From Pseudomonas chlororaphis subsp. chlororaphis (GTDB taxonomy: Bacteria; Pseudomonadota; Gammaproteobacteria; Pseudomonadales; Pseudomonadaceae): a DNA stretch of 64,000 bases. Under the pieces are notes generated by a model, which was not told the DNA's origin, did no database searches, and saw nothing but the letters and a program-made list of their open reading frames with translations. Position numbers and translations under genes: made by a program. Location of the stretch: assembly GCF_003945765.1 (NCBI RefSeq), contig NZ_CP027712.1, forward strand, positions 1,488,001-1,552,000, read 5' to 3'. This document shows positions 1-8,532 of this stretch, piece after piece. The first letter of the stretch is position 1. Each line of letters opens with the position of its first letter.

Positions 1-76
1 GCCGTTGAGCGAGGACTTCCGGGCGTTCTACCCGCAGTTGCAGGCGTTCGCCGCGCAACATATGCAGCCGCGGTAG
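1..76 (+). CDS. Partial 3' end of a probable ACP phosphodiesterase gene
   Basis: Only the last 24 codons are inside the window (codon phase starts at base 2, TAG at 74-76). The peptide has an acidic/aromatic tail containing DFRAFYPQLQAFA, which resembles the C-terminus of AcpH-type acyl-carrier-protein phosphodiesterases, the enzymes that remove 4'-phosphopantetheine from ACP. That is memory of the family tail, not a domain match, so the name is tentative. The stop codon lies in the TAGGAGC opening of the hairpin that follows. Confidence 0.4.
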   Translation, partial: PLSEDFRAFYPQLQAFAAQHMQPR

Positions 77-96
77 GAGCCGGCAAGGCCGGCTCC
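76..96. terminator. Perfect 9-bp hairpin between convergent genes
   Basis: GGAGCCGGC (76-84) and GCCGGCTCC (88-96) form a perfect stem with a 3-nt loop between the partial plus-strand gene and the minus-strand olsA-like gene. No T-run follows on either strand, so it may be a half REP unit of the TAGGAGC family acting as a processing or termination barrier rather than a classical intrinsic terminator. Confidence 0.45.
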
Positions 97-103
97 TCCA
101 GGC

Positions 104-898
104 TCAGGCGGCGATCAGGTCGCCGGCACGCCGTGGCTCGGCTGGCTGGGCGATGTCGCCAAACAGAACCTTCTGCACCGCCTGTTGCGCCTGGAACGCC
201 AGCGCGGCGCGCTCCTGGCCCTGACAGGCAATCGGCTGGAGCAGATGGATTTCCACCCGGCCCTGATCGTTGGCGAACAAACGCATCAGGTGCGACAGCA
301 AATCATCGTCGCCGATGAACGGCGCCAGCGGATCGATATCGCCATCGCGCAGGTAACGAATGGCCACCGGCTGCAACGCCACGTCGGCGTCGATGGCGCT
401 GGCCAGCAGGCGACCGTGGAACGTGCGCAGGCTGCGGCCGTCGGTGGTGGTGCCTTCGGGGAACATCAGCAGCGGGTGGGTTTGCTGCAGATGGCGGGTC
501 ATCTGCTTGCGGATCAACTGGCTGTCGCCCGAACCGCGGCGGATAAACAGGCTGCCGGCCTTGGCGGCCAGCCAGCCGGCGACCGGCCAGGTGCGCACTT
601 CGGCCTTGGACAGGAACGACAGCGGTGTCAGCGCACCGAGCAACGGGATATCGGTCCAGGACACGTGATTGCTGACCCACAGCATCGGCTGCTTCGGCAC
701 CTCGCCGTGCACCGTCACGCCGAAGGGCAGGGCATTGCTCAGGCGCGCCATGAAAAAGCGCGACCAGCGCTGGCGCCGGACCATGGAATGGGCGACGCCC
801 AGGCGCTCGAACACGCCGAACACGCAGGCCATGCTCAGGCCCAGCGCCACCACCAGCAGCACCCGGGCGATGCGCCCGTAGACCCGTAGCCGGCGCAT
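104..898 (-). CDS. olsA: OlsA-type lysophospholipid/lyso-ornithine-lipid O-acyltransferase
   Basis: This 264-aa membrane-associated acyltransferase is expected to transfer an acyl chain from acyl-ACP to lyso-ornithine lipid or lysophosphatidate. A hydrophobic N-terminal segment (about residues 10-30) precedes the PlsC signature: NHVSWTD with His78 and Asp83 (HX4D) and FPEGTT near residue 146. The ATG at 898 was chosen because it overlaps the stop of the upstream gene as TGATG; the frame stays open 13 codons further up inside that gene. The partner upstream is an OlsB-like N-acyltransferase, so the two would make ornithine lipid. A pure PlsC role cannot be excluded. Confidence 0.88.
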   Translation of the reverse strand: MRRLRVYGRIARVLLVVALGLSMACVFGVFERLGVAHSMVRRQRWSRFFMARLSNALPFGVTVHGEVPKQPMLWVSNHVSWTDIPLLGALTPLSFLSKAEVRTWPVAGWLAAKAGSLFIRRGSGDSQLIRKQMTRHLQQTHPLLMFPEGTTTDGRSLRTFHGRLLASAIDADVALQPVAIRYLRDGDIDPLAPFIGDDDLLSHLMRLFANDQGRVEIHLLQPIACQGQERAALAFQAQQAVQKVLFGDIAQPAEPRRAGDLIAA

Positions 899-1653
899 CA
901 CACGGCCGCCTTGAAGTGACGGGCGTAGCGCGGGCACAGCTCATCGCGCTTGAGCAGGATGAACACGTCGGCCACTTGGAAATCCTGGTCCCAGCACGGC
1001 TCGCCGCAGATCTTCGCGCCCAGGCGCATGTAGGCCTTGAGCAGCGGCGGCATCTCGGCGATGACGTTGGACGGGATATCGAGGTTCGGCAGCGGGTTCT
1101 TCGGTTCGGCGCGCAGGTGCTCGGTGCACAGGTAGCGTTCGCGCAGGCGCTGCATGATCGCGTGGGCCTGCACGCCGCCGTCCTGCATCGGGATGCTGGC
1201 GCAGCCCATCAAGTAACTGTAGCCGCCCTGGTTGAGCACTTCGGCCAGCTCGCCCCAGAGCACGGCGATGGTGCCGCCATTGCGGTAGGCCGGGTCGACG
1301 CAGGTGCGGCCGATCTCGAGGATCGGGCCCTTGAGCTGGACCAGGCCGTGCAGGCTGAATTCTTCTTCGCTGTAGAAACGCCCCAGGCTGCTGGCGGCCT
1401 GGTGGTCGAGCAGGCGGGTGGTGGCGACCAGGCGGCCGCTGTTCAAGTCACGCACGCCAATGTGGCTGCAGTGGACATCATAGTCATCCATGTCCAGACC
1501 CAGCTCCGCGCCTTTCAGTTTGGCGTTGAACTCGCCGCTGAAGACGTTGAAGCGCAGGGCCTGGGCTTCTTGCAGGGCCGCGGCGCCCACCAGGCGCTCG
1601 GCTTGCAGGCGGCGTTCATTGCCGGTGTCGCTGATGCGGGCGATCTGAGTCAT
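898..1653 (-). CDS. olsB: OlsB-type ornithine N-acyltransferase (GNAT fold)
   Basis: The 251-aa protein matches the hemolysin-like/OlsB acyltransferase family, which attaches a 3-hydroxyacyl chain to the alpha-amino group of ornithine. Visible family stretches are the early [10 protein letters not shown] segment, the central [12 protein letters not shown] segment and [13 protein letters not shown]. The ATG at 1653 follows CGGAG at good spacing; the frame is open 32 codons further upstream but with composition unlike the family start. The stop overlaps the start of the acyltransferase gene downstream (TGATG), so the pair is translationally coupled. Ornithine lipids usually accumulate at low phosphate, but I found no convincing Pho box upstream. 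Confidence 0.88.
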   Translation of the reverse strand: MTQIARISDTGNERRLQAERLVGAAALQEAQALRFNVFSGEFNAKLKGAELGLDMDDYDVHCSHIGVRDLNSGRLVATTRLLDHQAASSLGRFYSEEEFSLHGLVQLKGPILEIGRTCVDPAYRNGGTIAVLWGELAEVLNQGGYSYLMGCASIPMQDGGVQAHAIMQRLRERYLCTEHLRAEPKNPLPNLDIPSNVIAEMPPLLKAYMRLGAKICGEPCWDQDFQVADVFILLKRDELCPRYARHFKAAV

Positions 1654-1793
1654 TGTGAATCTCCGTGCGGGCCACTGACCCGCCTTGGGTTGCAGCCGAT
1701 CGACTTTGTTGTGCAAAGTCAGGCTATGTAGCCCCGGTGTCATCGCCATGAAGCTTTGGTGATGCTTATATGACAGCCCCTGAGGACCCGCTT

Positions 1794-2669
1794 ATGCCCT
1801 GGCAAGCCCTGCTGCACAGCCGTCGCCGGCTGCCCGCCCACCCGGACCTGGCCGAAGGTTATGCCGCGTTGTTACAGGAACTGGGACCGGTGACGCCCTT
1901 CGAGCTGGCGGTGCGCGGTGGGAGGTTGATGGCCACCCCGGGGCTGGCCTTCCTGGTGGGCTACCAGGCGGCTTTGCGCATGCTCTGGCCCAGCGCGCCG
2001 CTGAGCCTGGGTGCGCTGTGCGCCACCGAGCAGCGCAGCCTGCGCCCGGCCGATATGCAGACCCGCCTGCAGGACCTGCACCTGAACGGGCGCAAGGATT
2101 TTGTCACCGCCGGCGATGCCGCCGACTGGCTGCTGATCGCCGCTCGCTGCGAAGCGCCAGGCGAGTCGCCGCGCTTGAACCTGGCGGTGGTCTATGCCGG
2201 CGAGCCCGGGGTCAAGGTCGACAAGCTGTCGGCGATCCCGCTGATGCCGGATATCAGCCACGGCCGCCTGCAACTGGATAACGCCCTGTGCGAACGGCTG
2301 GCGGGCGACGGTTGGGATGCCTACGTCAAACCCTTCCGCACCCTGGAAGACATCTATGTACTCAGCGCCATGACCGCCTGGCTGTATGGCGTCGGCCAGG
2401 ACAACGACTGGCCGCAGACCCTGCTCCTGCAATTGCTGGCCTTGCTCGCCGGTTGCGCGGAAGTCAGCCGGCAGAACCCCTCACTGGGCAGCGGGCATGT
2501 GTTGCTGGGTGGCCTGTTCGCCCAGTTCGACGGGCTCAAGCCGGCCCTTGAGCAGGCCTTTGCCGATGGCCCGCCGCAGTGGGCCGAATTGTGGAAGCGC
2601 GATCGGGCGGTGCTGGACCTGGCGGCGGGCGCGCGGAGCAAACGCCTGGCCAAGGCGCTGGCTCTATAG
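1794..2669 (+). CDS. Acyl-CoA-dehydrogenase-like protein
   Basis: A 291-aa protein resembling the short, divergent acyl-CoA dehydrogenases annotated in pseudomonads beside olsBA. It has the N-terminal helical part and a mid beta-domain-like stretch (LNGRKDFVTAGDAADWLLIA) where the FAD/acyl-CoA site of ACADs lies. It is shorter than catalytic ACADs (about 380 aa), and I could not place the catalytic Glu, so activity is doubtful. Start chosen at 1794 because GAGGA precedes it by 7 nt; an in-frame ATG at 1770 (299 aa) has no good ribosome site. It is transcribed divergently from olsB. Confidence 0.7.
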   Translation: MPWQALLHSRRRLPAHPDLAEGYAALLQELGPVTPFELAVRGGRLMATPGLAFLVGYQAALRMLWPSAPLSLGALCATEQRSLRPADMQTRLQDLHLNGRKDFVTAGDAADWLLIAARCEAPGESPRLNLAVVYAGEPGVKVDKLSAIPLMPDISHGRLQLDNALCERLAGDGWDAYVKPFRTLEDIYVLSAMTAWLYGVGQDNDWPQTLLLQLLALLAGCAEVSRQNPSLGSGHVLLGGLFAQFDGLKPALEQAFADGPPQWAELWKRDRAVLDLAAGARSKRLAKALAL

Positions 2670-2757
2670 AAGGAGGGGGCCGCAGGAGCGTCGGCCGGAC
2701 AAAAACTGTCATCTCTCTGGTCTACCCTCAGCGGGTTACCCTGTCTGAGTTCCCGCC

Positions 2758-3855
2758 ATGCTCAAAGGCTCGACCCTGCTGCTTGCGTTGCTGTTGATGC
2801 TCCCATCGGCCTGGGCCGAGAACTGGCCCGGCGCGCAATGGAGCAAGGGCCCCGCGGCCAGCGGCCCGGCCCTTGAGGCATTGGAGGCCTATGCCTTCGC
2901 GCCCCGCAACGAGGCGACCCGCCTGGGCATCCGCAGCGACGCCTTGCTGGTGATTCGCGACGGCCAGTTGATCTATGAGCGTTACGCCGACCCGACCAAC
3001 GCCGACACCCCACACCTGACCTGGTCCATCAGCAAAAGCCTGTTGGCCGCGGTGCTGGGCGTGGCCTATGGCGAAGGGCGTTTCCAGTTGCAGGACAAGG
3101 CCGCGCGCTTCCTGCCGGCGCTGCGCCAGCACCCGGATATCCGCATGGCCGACCTGCTGCACTGGGCCTCGGGCCTGGATTGGCAGGAGGACTACGAGTA
3201 CGCGCCACTCAAGTCCTCGGTGGTGGCCATGCTCTACACCCGTGGCCATGGCGATATGGCGACCTTTACCGCCGAACACCCGGTCTTCAGCCCGCCGGGG
3301 CAGGTGTTTCGTTATTCCAGCGGTGACAGCAACCTGCTGTCGGCGGCCCTGAAAGGCATGCTGGGAGCCCAGCGTTATGCCGACTATCCCTGGCAGGCGC
3401 TGTTCGAGCCCCTGGGCATTACCCACGCCGTGTGGGAAAGCGACGCCACCGGCACCTTCGTCGGTTCCTCCTATGCCTACCTCACTGCCCGCGATCTGGC
3501 GCGGGTCGGCCTGTTGATGCTGCGCGATGGGCGTTGGGGCGAGCGCCAGTTGCTGCCCAGGGACTGGGTCGAATTCACTCGCACGCCGTTCGCCGGTTAT
3601 CAGGCCAATCAGGACGAGCTGGTGCCCGGCGGCCATTGGTGGCTCAACGGCGCTATTGGCGGAGCTCCGCCGCCCTGGCCGGACGCGCCGGCCGATACCT
3701 TCGCGGCGCTGGGCCATTGGGGGCAGGCGTTGTACGTGATCCCCAGCGCCGGGCTGGTGATCGTGCGTTATGCCGACGACCGCGACGGCAGCTATAGCCA
3801 CAACGCATTGCTCAAGCTGGCCCTGGCGGCCTTCGCCCGGCAGGTGCAGCCATGA
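2758..3855 (+). CDS. Exported serine beta-lactamase-like hydrolase (class C/S12 fold)
   Basis: 365 aa with a signal peptide (MLKGSTLLLALLLMLPSAWA, cut near residue 20), so it acts in the periplasm. The S12 motifs are present: SISK at 90-93 (nucleophilic Ser and Lys), YSS at 186-188 in the YxN position, and GHWGQ near the C-terminus in the KTG/HxG position. These proteins are mostly esterases or D-Ala peptidases; HxG in place of KTG argues against an antibiotic-resistance enzyme. Its stop overlaps the ATG of the next small gene (ATGA), implying translational coupling. Confidence 0.85.
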   Translation: MLKGSTLLLALLLMLPSAWAENWPGAQWSKGPAASGPALEALEAYAFAPRNEATRLGIRSDALLVIRDGQLIYERYADPTNADTPHLTWSISKSLLAAVLGVAYGEGRFQLQDKAARFLPALRQHPDIRMADLLHWASGLDWQEDYEYAPLKSSVVAMLYTRGHGDMATFTAEHPVFSPPGQVFRYSSGDSNLLSAALKGMLGAQRYADYPWQALFEPLGITHAVWESDATGTFVGSSYAYLTARDLARVGLLMLRDGRWGERQLLPRDWVEFTRTPFAGYQANQDELVPGGHWWLNGAIGGAPPPWPDAPADTFAALGHWGQALYVIPSAGLVIVRYADDRDGSYSHNALLKLALAAFARQVQP

Positions 3856-4181
3856 GCCGGCGTCCGTGGCTCCTGCGCCATCCTTTTGCCGGCTTGCTGT
3901 CGTTGGCGCTGTTGGCCTTGCTCGGCTGGGGCTGGAGCGAGCGGGTCGCCCTGCGGGCCTTCCCGGACATCCTCAGCGCCTACAGCGCCAAGGAGTACTG
4001 CTCCTGCCGCTACGTGATGCACAACGCCGCCGAGTACTGCGAAGGTTATGTGCAGCAGTACCTGCCACTGAAAAGCCTGCAGGACGATGCCGAGCACAAG
4101 CGGGTCAGCGCCAGCGGCCTGGGACGCAGCCACAGTGCGGTCTGGCTGGGCGAACGCCAGGGCTGTCGACTGGAGCCCTGA
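3852..4181 (+). CDS. Small membrane-anchored cysteine-rich hypothetical protein
   Basis: A 109-aa protein with basic N-terminus and one membrane segment (about residues 13-28), followed by a periplasmic-looking domain with four cysteines (two as CSC, one in EYCEGY, one near the C-terminus). No known domain recognised. Its ATG overlaps the stop of the serine hydrolase gene, so it is co-translated and may assist or anchor that enzyme. This is inference from position only. Confidence 0.7.
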   Translation: MSRRPWLLRHPFAGLLSLALLALLGWGWSERVALRAFPDILSAYSAKEYCSCRYVMHNAAEYCEGYVQQYLPLKSLQDDAEHKRVSASGLGRSHSAVWLGERQGCRLEP

Positions 4182-4253
4182 ACGGCGCCGCGTAAAGATC
4201 AGTAATCCTTTCCCGGGGTTTCCAGCCCCCATGCTTGTTGGCTCCCCGCACAA

Positions 4254-4272
4254 GGTTCCACCCTGTGGAACC
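4254..4272. promoter_or_regulatory. Perfect 8-3-8 palindrome, probable IclR-family operator
   Basis: GGTTCCAC-CCT-GTGGAACC is a perfect palindrome in the 213-bp gap before the M20 gene. Spacing and symmetry are those of IclR-family operators, and an IclR regulator gene ends this same gene run. It lies 122 bp upstream of the M20 start codon, so it could be an activator site or overlap a distal promoter. Confidence 0.6.
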
Positions 4273-4394
4273 ACATTTGATTGTCGCGGCAGGCGGCTCG
4301 CGGTTATCTGAGGGCACGCCGCGATCACGCCTTGCCGCACCGTGAGACGCTCCGAAAAAAGAACGGGATTACACCCGGCCCGAGGAGATACGTC

Positions 4395-5570
4395 ATGACC
4401 CGTTTCCCGCATATCTTTGCCTGGCTCGACGACGTCGCCAGCGACCTGCGCGCCGTGCGCCAGGACATCCACGCCCATCCCGAACTCGGTTTCGAGGAGA
4501 ACCGCACCGCGGCGCTGGTCGCCCGCTCCCTGGAGGAGTGGGGTTACCAAGTGCATAGCGGCATCGGCAAGACCGGCGTGGTCGCTGTGCTGCGCAATGG
4601 CAACAGCCCGCGCAGGCTTGGCCTGCGCGCCGACATGGACGCCTTGCCGATCATCGAGAACAGCGGCGTGGCCTACAGCAGCCGCCACAGCGGTTGCATG
4701 CATGCCTGCGGGCACGATGGCCACACTGCCATGCTCCTCGGCGCGGCGCGTTACCTGGCGGCCACGCGCCAGTTCGACGGCACCCTGACCCTGATTTTCC
4801 AGCCGGCCGAAGAAGGCCAGGGCGGCGCCGAAGCGATGCTCGCCGACGGCCTGCTGGAGCGTTTCCCCTGCGACGCGTTGTTCGGCATGCACAACATGCC
4901 GGGGCTGCCGGCCGGCCACCTGGGTTTTCGTCAAGGGCCGATGATGGCCTCCCAGGACCTGCTCACCGTGACCCTCGAAGGCGTGGGTGGGCACGGTTCG
5001 ATGCCGCACCTGACGGTCGACCCGCTGGTGGCTGCGGCCAGTGTGGTGATGGCCTTGCAAACCGTGGTGGCGCGCAACATCGATGCCCAGGAGGCGGCGG
5101 TGGTGACGGTCGGTGCGCTGCAGGCCGGCGAGGCGGCCAACGTGATTCCGCAACAGGCGCTGCTGCGCCTGAGCCTGCGGGCGCTGAACGCGCCAGTGCG
5201 CGAGCAGATGCTCGAACGGGTCAAGGCGATCATCCACACCCAGGCCCAGAGCTTCGGCTGCTCGGCCAGCATCGAACACCGCCCGGCCTATCCGGTGCTG
5301 GTCAACAGCCCGGAGCAGACCGAATTCGCCCGTCAGGTCGGGGTGGCGCTGCTGGGCGAGCAGGCGGTCGACGGCAACACGCGCAAGCTGATGGGCAGTG
5401 AAGACTTCGCCTGGATGCTGCAGCGCTGCCCCGGCAGCTACCTGTTTATCGGCAACGGCCTGTCCCGGCCGATGGTTCACAACCCCGGCTATGACTTCAA
5501 CGACGACATCCTGCTGACCGGCGCCGCCTATTGGGCCGCGCTGGCCGAGAGCTGGCTCGAGCCGGCCTGA
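4395..5570 (+). CDS. M20-family amidohydrolase (hippurate hydrolase/N-acyl-amino-acid type)
   Basis: A 391-aa cytosolic metallohydrolase that should cleave an N-acyl amino acid or similar amide. Metal-binding motifs are intact: RADMDALPI near residue 80, HACGHDGHT with Cys105 and His107, and the Glu pair in FQPAEEGQGG (139-140). The GG.HGS.PH stretch of the dimerisation domain follows. The ATG at 4395 is preceded by GAGGAG at ideal spacing. It is the first gene of an apparent unit with a transporter, an amidase and an IclR regulator, pointing to uptake and stepwise hydrolysis of an amide-containing substrate that I cannot name. Confidence 0.85.
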   Translation: MTRFPHIFAWLDDVASDLRAVRQDIHAHPELGFEENRTAALVARSLEEWGYQVHSGIGKTGVVAVLRNGNSPRRLGLRADMDALPIIENSGVAYSSRHSGCMHACGHDGHTAMLLGAARYLAATRQFDGTLTLIFQPAEEGQGGAEAMLADGLLERFPCDALFGMHNMPGLPAGHLGFRQGPMMASQDLLTVTLEGVGGHGSMPHLTVDPLVAAASVVMALQTVVARNIDAQEAAVVTVGALQAGEAANVIPQQALLRLSLRALNAPVREQMLERVKAIIHTQAQSFGCSASIEHRPAYPVLVNSPEQTEFARQVGVALLGEQAVDGNTRKLMGSEDFAWMLQRCPGSYLFIGNGLSRPMVHNPGYDFNDDILLTGAAYWAALAESWLEPA

Positions 5571-5678
5571 GTTCTCCCTTTCTTCTGCCGCTGAATCGGG
5601 CGCCGTGGCGCCCGGCACTTCCCATAAGGGGCCGACTCGCTACCCGAGAGGCCCGACAAGAATAGAAGGACAGCGCTC

Positions 5679-6989
5679 ATGCACACCTCGAAATCCAGTG
5701 TTTCGCGTACCCGGCAAGTGGTCGCCGCGGTGATCGGCAACGCCCTGGAGTGGTACGACTTCATCGTCTACGGCTTTCTGGCCAGCATCATCGCCCGGCA
5801 GTTTTTTCCCTCCGACGACGAATACGCCTCGTTGCTGATGGCCCTGGCCACCTTCGGCGTGGGCTTTTTCATGCGCCCGGTGGGCGGCATCCTGCTGGGC
5901 ATGTATTCCGACCGCAAAGGCCGCAAGGCCGCCATGCAACTGATCATCCGCTTGATGACAGTCTCCATCGCCCTGATCGCCTTTGCCCCCAACTACGCGG
6001 CCATCGGCATGGGCGCGCCGCTGATGATCGTGGTCGCGCGGATGCTGCAGGGCTTCGCCACCGGCGGCGAATACGCCAGTGCCACGGCCTTCCTGGTGGA
6101 AAGCGCGCCGGCGCACCGCAAGGGCCTGTATGGTTCCTGGCAATTGGTCGGGCAATGCCTGGCGGTGTTCTCCGGGGCGGCGATGGTGGCGCTGGTCACC
6201 CATCTGTTCTCGCCCGAGGACCTCGACCTGTGGGGCTGGCGCCTGCCGTTCGTGATCGGCTTGCTGATCGGCCCGGTGGGCCTGTGGATCCGCAAGTACA
6301 TGGAGGAGCCGGAAGCCTTCGTCGAGGCCCGCAGGCAGGTGCGCGGCAACGGCCCGGGCCTGATGCAGGTGCTGCGCGAGCACCGGCGCAGCATCCTGGT
6401 GTCCATGGGACTGGCCTGCGGGGCGACGGTGTCGTTCTACGTGGTGCTGGTGAACATGCCGACCTTCGCCCACAAGAACCTCGGCTTGCCGCTGGACCAG
6501 GTGTTGCTGGTGCAGATGTTCGCGGTGGCGCTGATGACGGTGGTGATTCCATTGTCCGGCGCCCTGTCGGACCGGCTGGGGCGGCGCCCGGTATTGCTGG
6601 CCTTCACCCTGGCGTTTTTCGTCATGGTGTACCCGCTGTATGTCTGGGTCGCCGCGGCGCCCTCGATCGAGCGGCTGCTGGTGATGCAGGTGCTGCTGTG
6701 CAGCGCCATCGGCGGCTTCTTCGGCCCGGCGCCGACGGCACTGGCCGAACAGTTCCCGGTGCAGGTGCGTTCCACCGGGGTGTCGGTGGCCTACAACGTG
6801 GCGGTCATGGTCTTCGGCGGTTTCGCTCCGCTGATCGTGACCTGGCTCAGCAAGGTACTGGGCACCCCGGTGGCCCCGGCGTTTTATGTCTTGTTTGCCT
6901 GCGTGTTGACGCTGCTGGGCACTTATTGCCTGTATGAGGCACCCAAAGAGAAGAAACCGAGCACACTGAATTTCGGGGTGAAGCCTTGA
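5679..6989 (+). CDS. MFS transporter, metabolite:H+ symporter (MHS) family
   Basis: 436 aa with twelve predicted membrane segments. It shows the MHS/ProP/ShiA-type start (VIGNALEWYDFIVYG) and the loop motif YSDRKGRKAAM between segments 2 and 3, repeated in degenerate form as LSDRLGRRPV in the second half. The family imports organic acids, betaines and aromatic acids with protons. Its TGA overlaps the ATG of the amidase gene. Together with the flanking hydrolases it probably imports the operon's substrate. Confidence 0.88.
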   Translation: MHTSKSSVSRTRQVVAAVIGNALEWYDFIVYGFLASIIARQFFPSDDEYASLLMALATFGVGFFMRPVGGILLGMYSDRKGRKAAMQLIIRLMTVSIALIAFAPNYAAIGMGAPLMIVVARMLQGFATGGEYASATAFLVESAPAHRKGLYGSWQLVGQCLAVFSGAAMVALVTHLFSPEDLDLWGWRLPFVIGLLIGPVGLWIRKYMEEPEAFVEARRQVRGNGPGLMQVLREHRRSILVSMGLACGATVSFYVVLVNMPTFAHKNLGLPLDQVLLVQMFAVALMTVVIPLSGALSDRLGRRPVLLAFTLAFFVMVYPLYVWVAAAPSIERLLVMQVLLCSAIGGFFGPAPTALAEQFPVQVRSTGVSVAYNVAVMVFGGFAPLIVTWLSKVLGTPVAPAFYVLFACVLTLLGTYCLYEAPKEKKPSTLNFGVKP

Positions 6990-8446
6990 TGGATATCGCA
7001 ATACAAGACCTTGGACCCATTGTTGAGCTGGGCGCCGTCGAGCTGTCCCGGGCGATCCACGCCCGCAGGTTTTCCTGCCGCGAAGTGATGTCGGCCTATC
7101 TGGACCGGATCGAGCGCTGCAACCCCCGGGTCAATGCCCTGGTGTCGTTGCGTGAGCGCCAGGTACTGCTGGCCGAGGCCGAGGCGCGCGACCGCCAGCT
7201 GGACCGGGGCCAGTCCCTGGGGTGGATGCACGGCATGCCCCAGGCGATCAAGGACCTGGCGGCCACCGCCGGGCTGCGCACGACCCTGGGTTCGCCGCTG
7301 TTCGCCGAACAGATCCCGGCCCATGACGCCATCTGCGTGGAGCGGGTCCGGGCCAGCGGGGCGATCATCGTCGGCAAGAGCAACGTGCCGGAGTTCGGTC
7401 TGGGCTCGCAGACCTACAACAAGGTGTTCGGCACCACCGGCAATGCCTACGACCCGACGTTGAATGCCGGCGGCAGCAGTGGCGGGGCGGCGGTGGCCCT
7501 GGCGCTGCGCATGCTGCCGGTGGCCGATGGCAGCGACATGATGGGCTCGTTGCGCAACCCGGCGGCCTTCAACAATGTCTTCGGCCTGCGCCCGTCCCAG
7601 GGCCGGGTGCCCCACGGCCCGGCGCCGGAGCTGTTCGTCCAGCAACTGGCCACCGAGGGGCCGATGGGCCGCAGCGTGGCCGATATCGCGTGCTTGCTCG
7701 CCACCCAGGCCGGGTACGACTCGCGGGTGCCGTTGTCGCTCAAGGACGACCCGGCGATCTTCAACGAGCCTTTGCAGCGGGACTTTCGCGGCACGCGCCT
7801 GGGCTGGCTGGGGGACTACGACGGCTATCTGGCCATGGACGATGGCGTGTTGGCGCTGTGTGAGTCGGCGTTGGGGGATTTTCGCCAGCTGGGCTGCGAG
7901 GTCGAAGCCTGCCAGCCGGCGTTTTCCATGGCGACGCTGTGGCAGTGTTGGCTGGTGCACCGGCATTGGCTGGTCCAGGGCAACCTGGGGCCGCTGTATG
8001 CCGACCCGCAGAAGCGCCAGCTGCTCAAGCCCGAGGCGCAGTGGGAAGTCGAGGGCGGGCTGCGCCTGAGCGCGGCGGATGTCTACCAGGCCTCGCAGAT
8101 TCGCAGCGACTGGTACCGGGCCCTGGAGCGCTTGTTCGAGCGTTACGATTTCCTGCTGTTGCCCAGCGCCCAAGTGTTCCCTTTCGATGCAGGGGTGCCT
8201 TGGCCGCGCCTTGTCGGAGGGCGGGAAATGGATACTTACCATCGCTGGATGGAAGTGGTGATCGGCCCGACCCTGGCCGGCCTGCCGAGCCTCAGCGTGC
8301 CGGTCGGCTTCAACCCGGCGGGCTTGCCCATGGGCATGCAGATCATCGGCCCGGCCCAGGCCGACCGGGCCGTGTTGCAGCTCGGTCATGCCCACGAACA
8401 ACTGACGCAGTGGGTCAGGCGCCGGCCGCCGGGTCATCCGTTGTAA
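6989..8446 (+). CDS. Amidase-signature family hydrolase
   Basis: 485 aa with the amidase-signature triad: Lys88 (QAIKDL), the Gly/Ser loop GGSSGG (161-166) with the cis-Ser, and nucleophile Ser187 in GSDMMGSLRNPA. Length is normal for the family. ATG at 6989 chosen because it overlaps the transporter's stop (TTGATGG); a TTG one codon upstream is possible but less likely. Context suggests it hydrolyses the imported amide or the product of the M20 enzyme. The substrate is unknown; GatA is unlikely because no gatB/gatC are adjacent. Confidence 0.86.
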   Translation: MDIAIQDLGPIVELGAVELSRAIHARRFSCREVMSAYLDRIERCNPRVNALVSLRERQVLLAEAEARDRQLDRGQSLGWMHGMPQAIKDLAATAGLRTTLGSPLFAEQIPAHDAICVERVRASGAIIVGKSNVPEFGLGSQTYNKVFGTTGNAYDPTLNAGGSSGGAAVALALRMLPVADGSDMMGSLRNPAAFNNVFGLRPSQGRVPHGPAPELFVQQLATEGPMGRSVADIACLLATQAGYDSRVPLSLKDDPAIFNEPLQRDFRGTRLGWLGDYDGYLAMDDGVLALCESALGDFRQLGCEVEACQPAFSMATLWQCWLVHRHWLVQGNLGPLYADPQKRQLLKPEAQWEVEGGLRLSAADVYQASQIRSDWYRALERLFERYDFLLLPSAQVFPFDAGVPWPRLVGGREMDTYHRWMEVVIGPTLAGLPSLSVPVGFNPAGLPMGMQIIGPAQADRAVLQLGHAHEQLTQWVRRRPPGHPL

Positions 8447-8532
8447 CCCTCGAACCGGGGTGTGCGGGTTTATCGGGCCCGCATCTTGCTGCGTAAAACG
8501 CTCATCCATCCGCTTATCAGGGAGGTCGGCAT

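Noticed and set aside
1654..1769. Pho box upstream of olsB
   Set aside because: Only a weak GTGTCAT-like half-site was seen, without a second half at the proper spacing.
2758..3855. AmpC beta-lactamase (resistance gene)
   Set aside because: The KTG box is replaced by an HxG type and the sequence is of the broad S12 esterase/peptidase group.
3792..5618. 608-aa open frame opposite the M20 gene
   Set aside because: Antisense artefact; M20 metal-binding motifs lie on the plus strand.
6923..8509. 528-aa open frame opposite the amidase gene
   Set aside because: Antisense artefact with Gln/His/Arg-rich composition; the amidase triad is on the plus strand.
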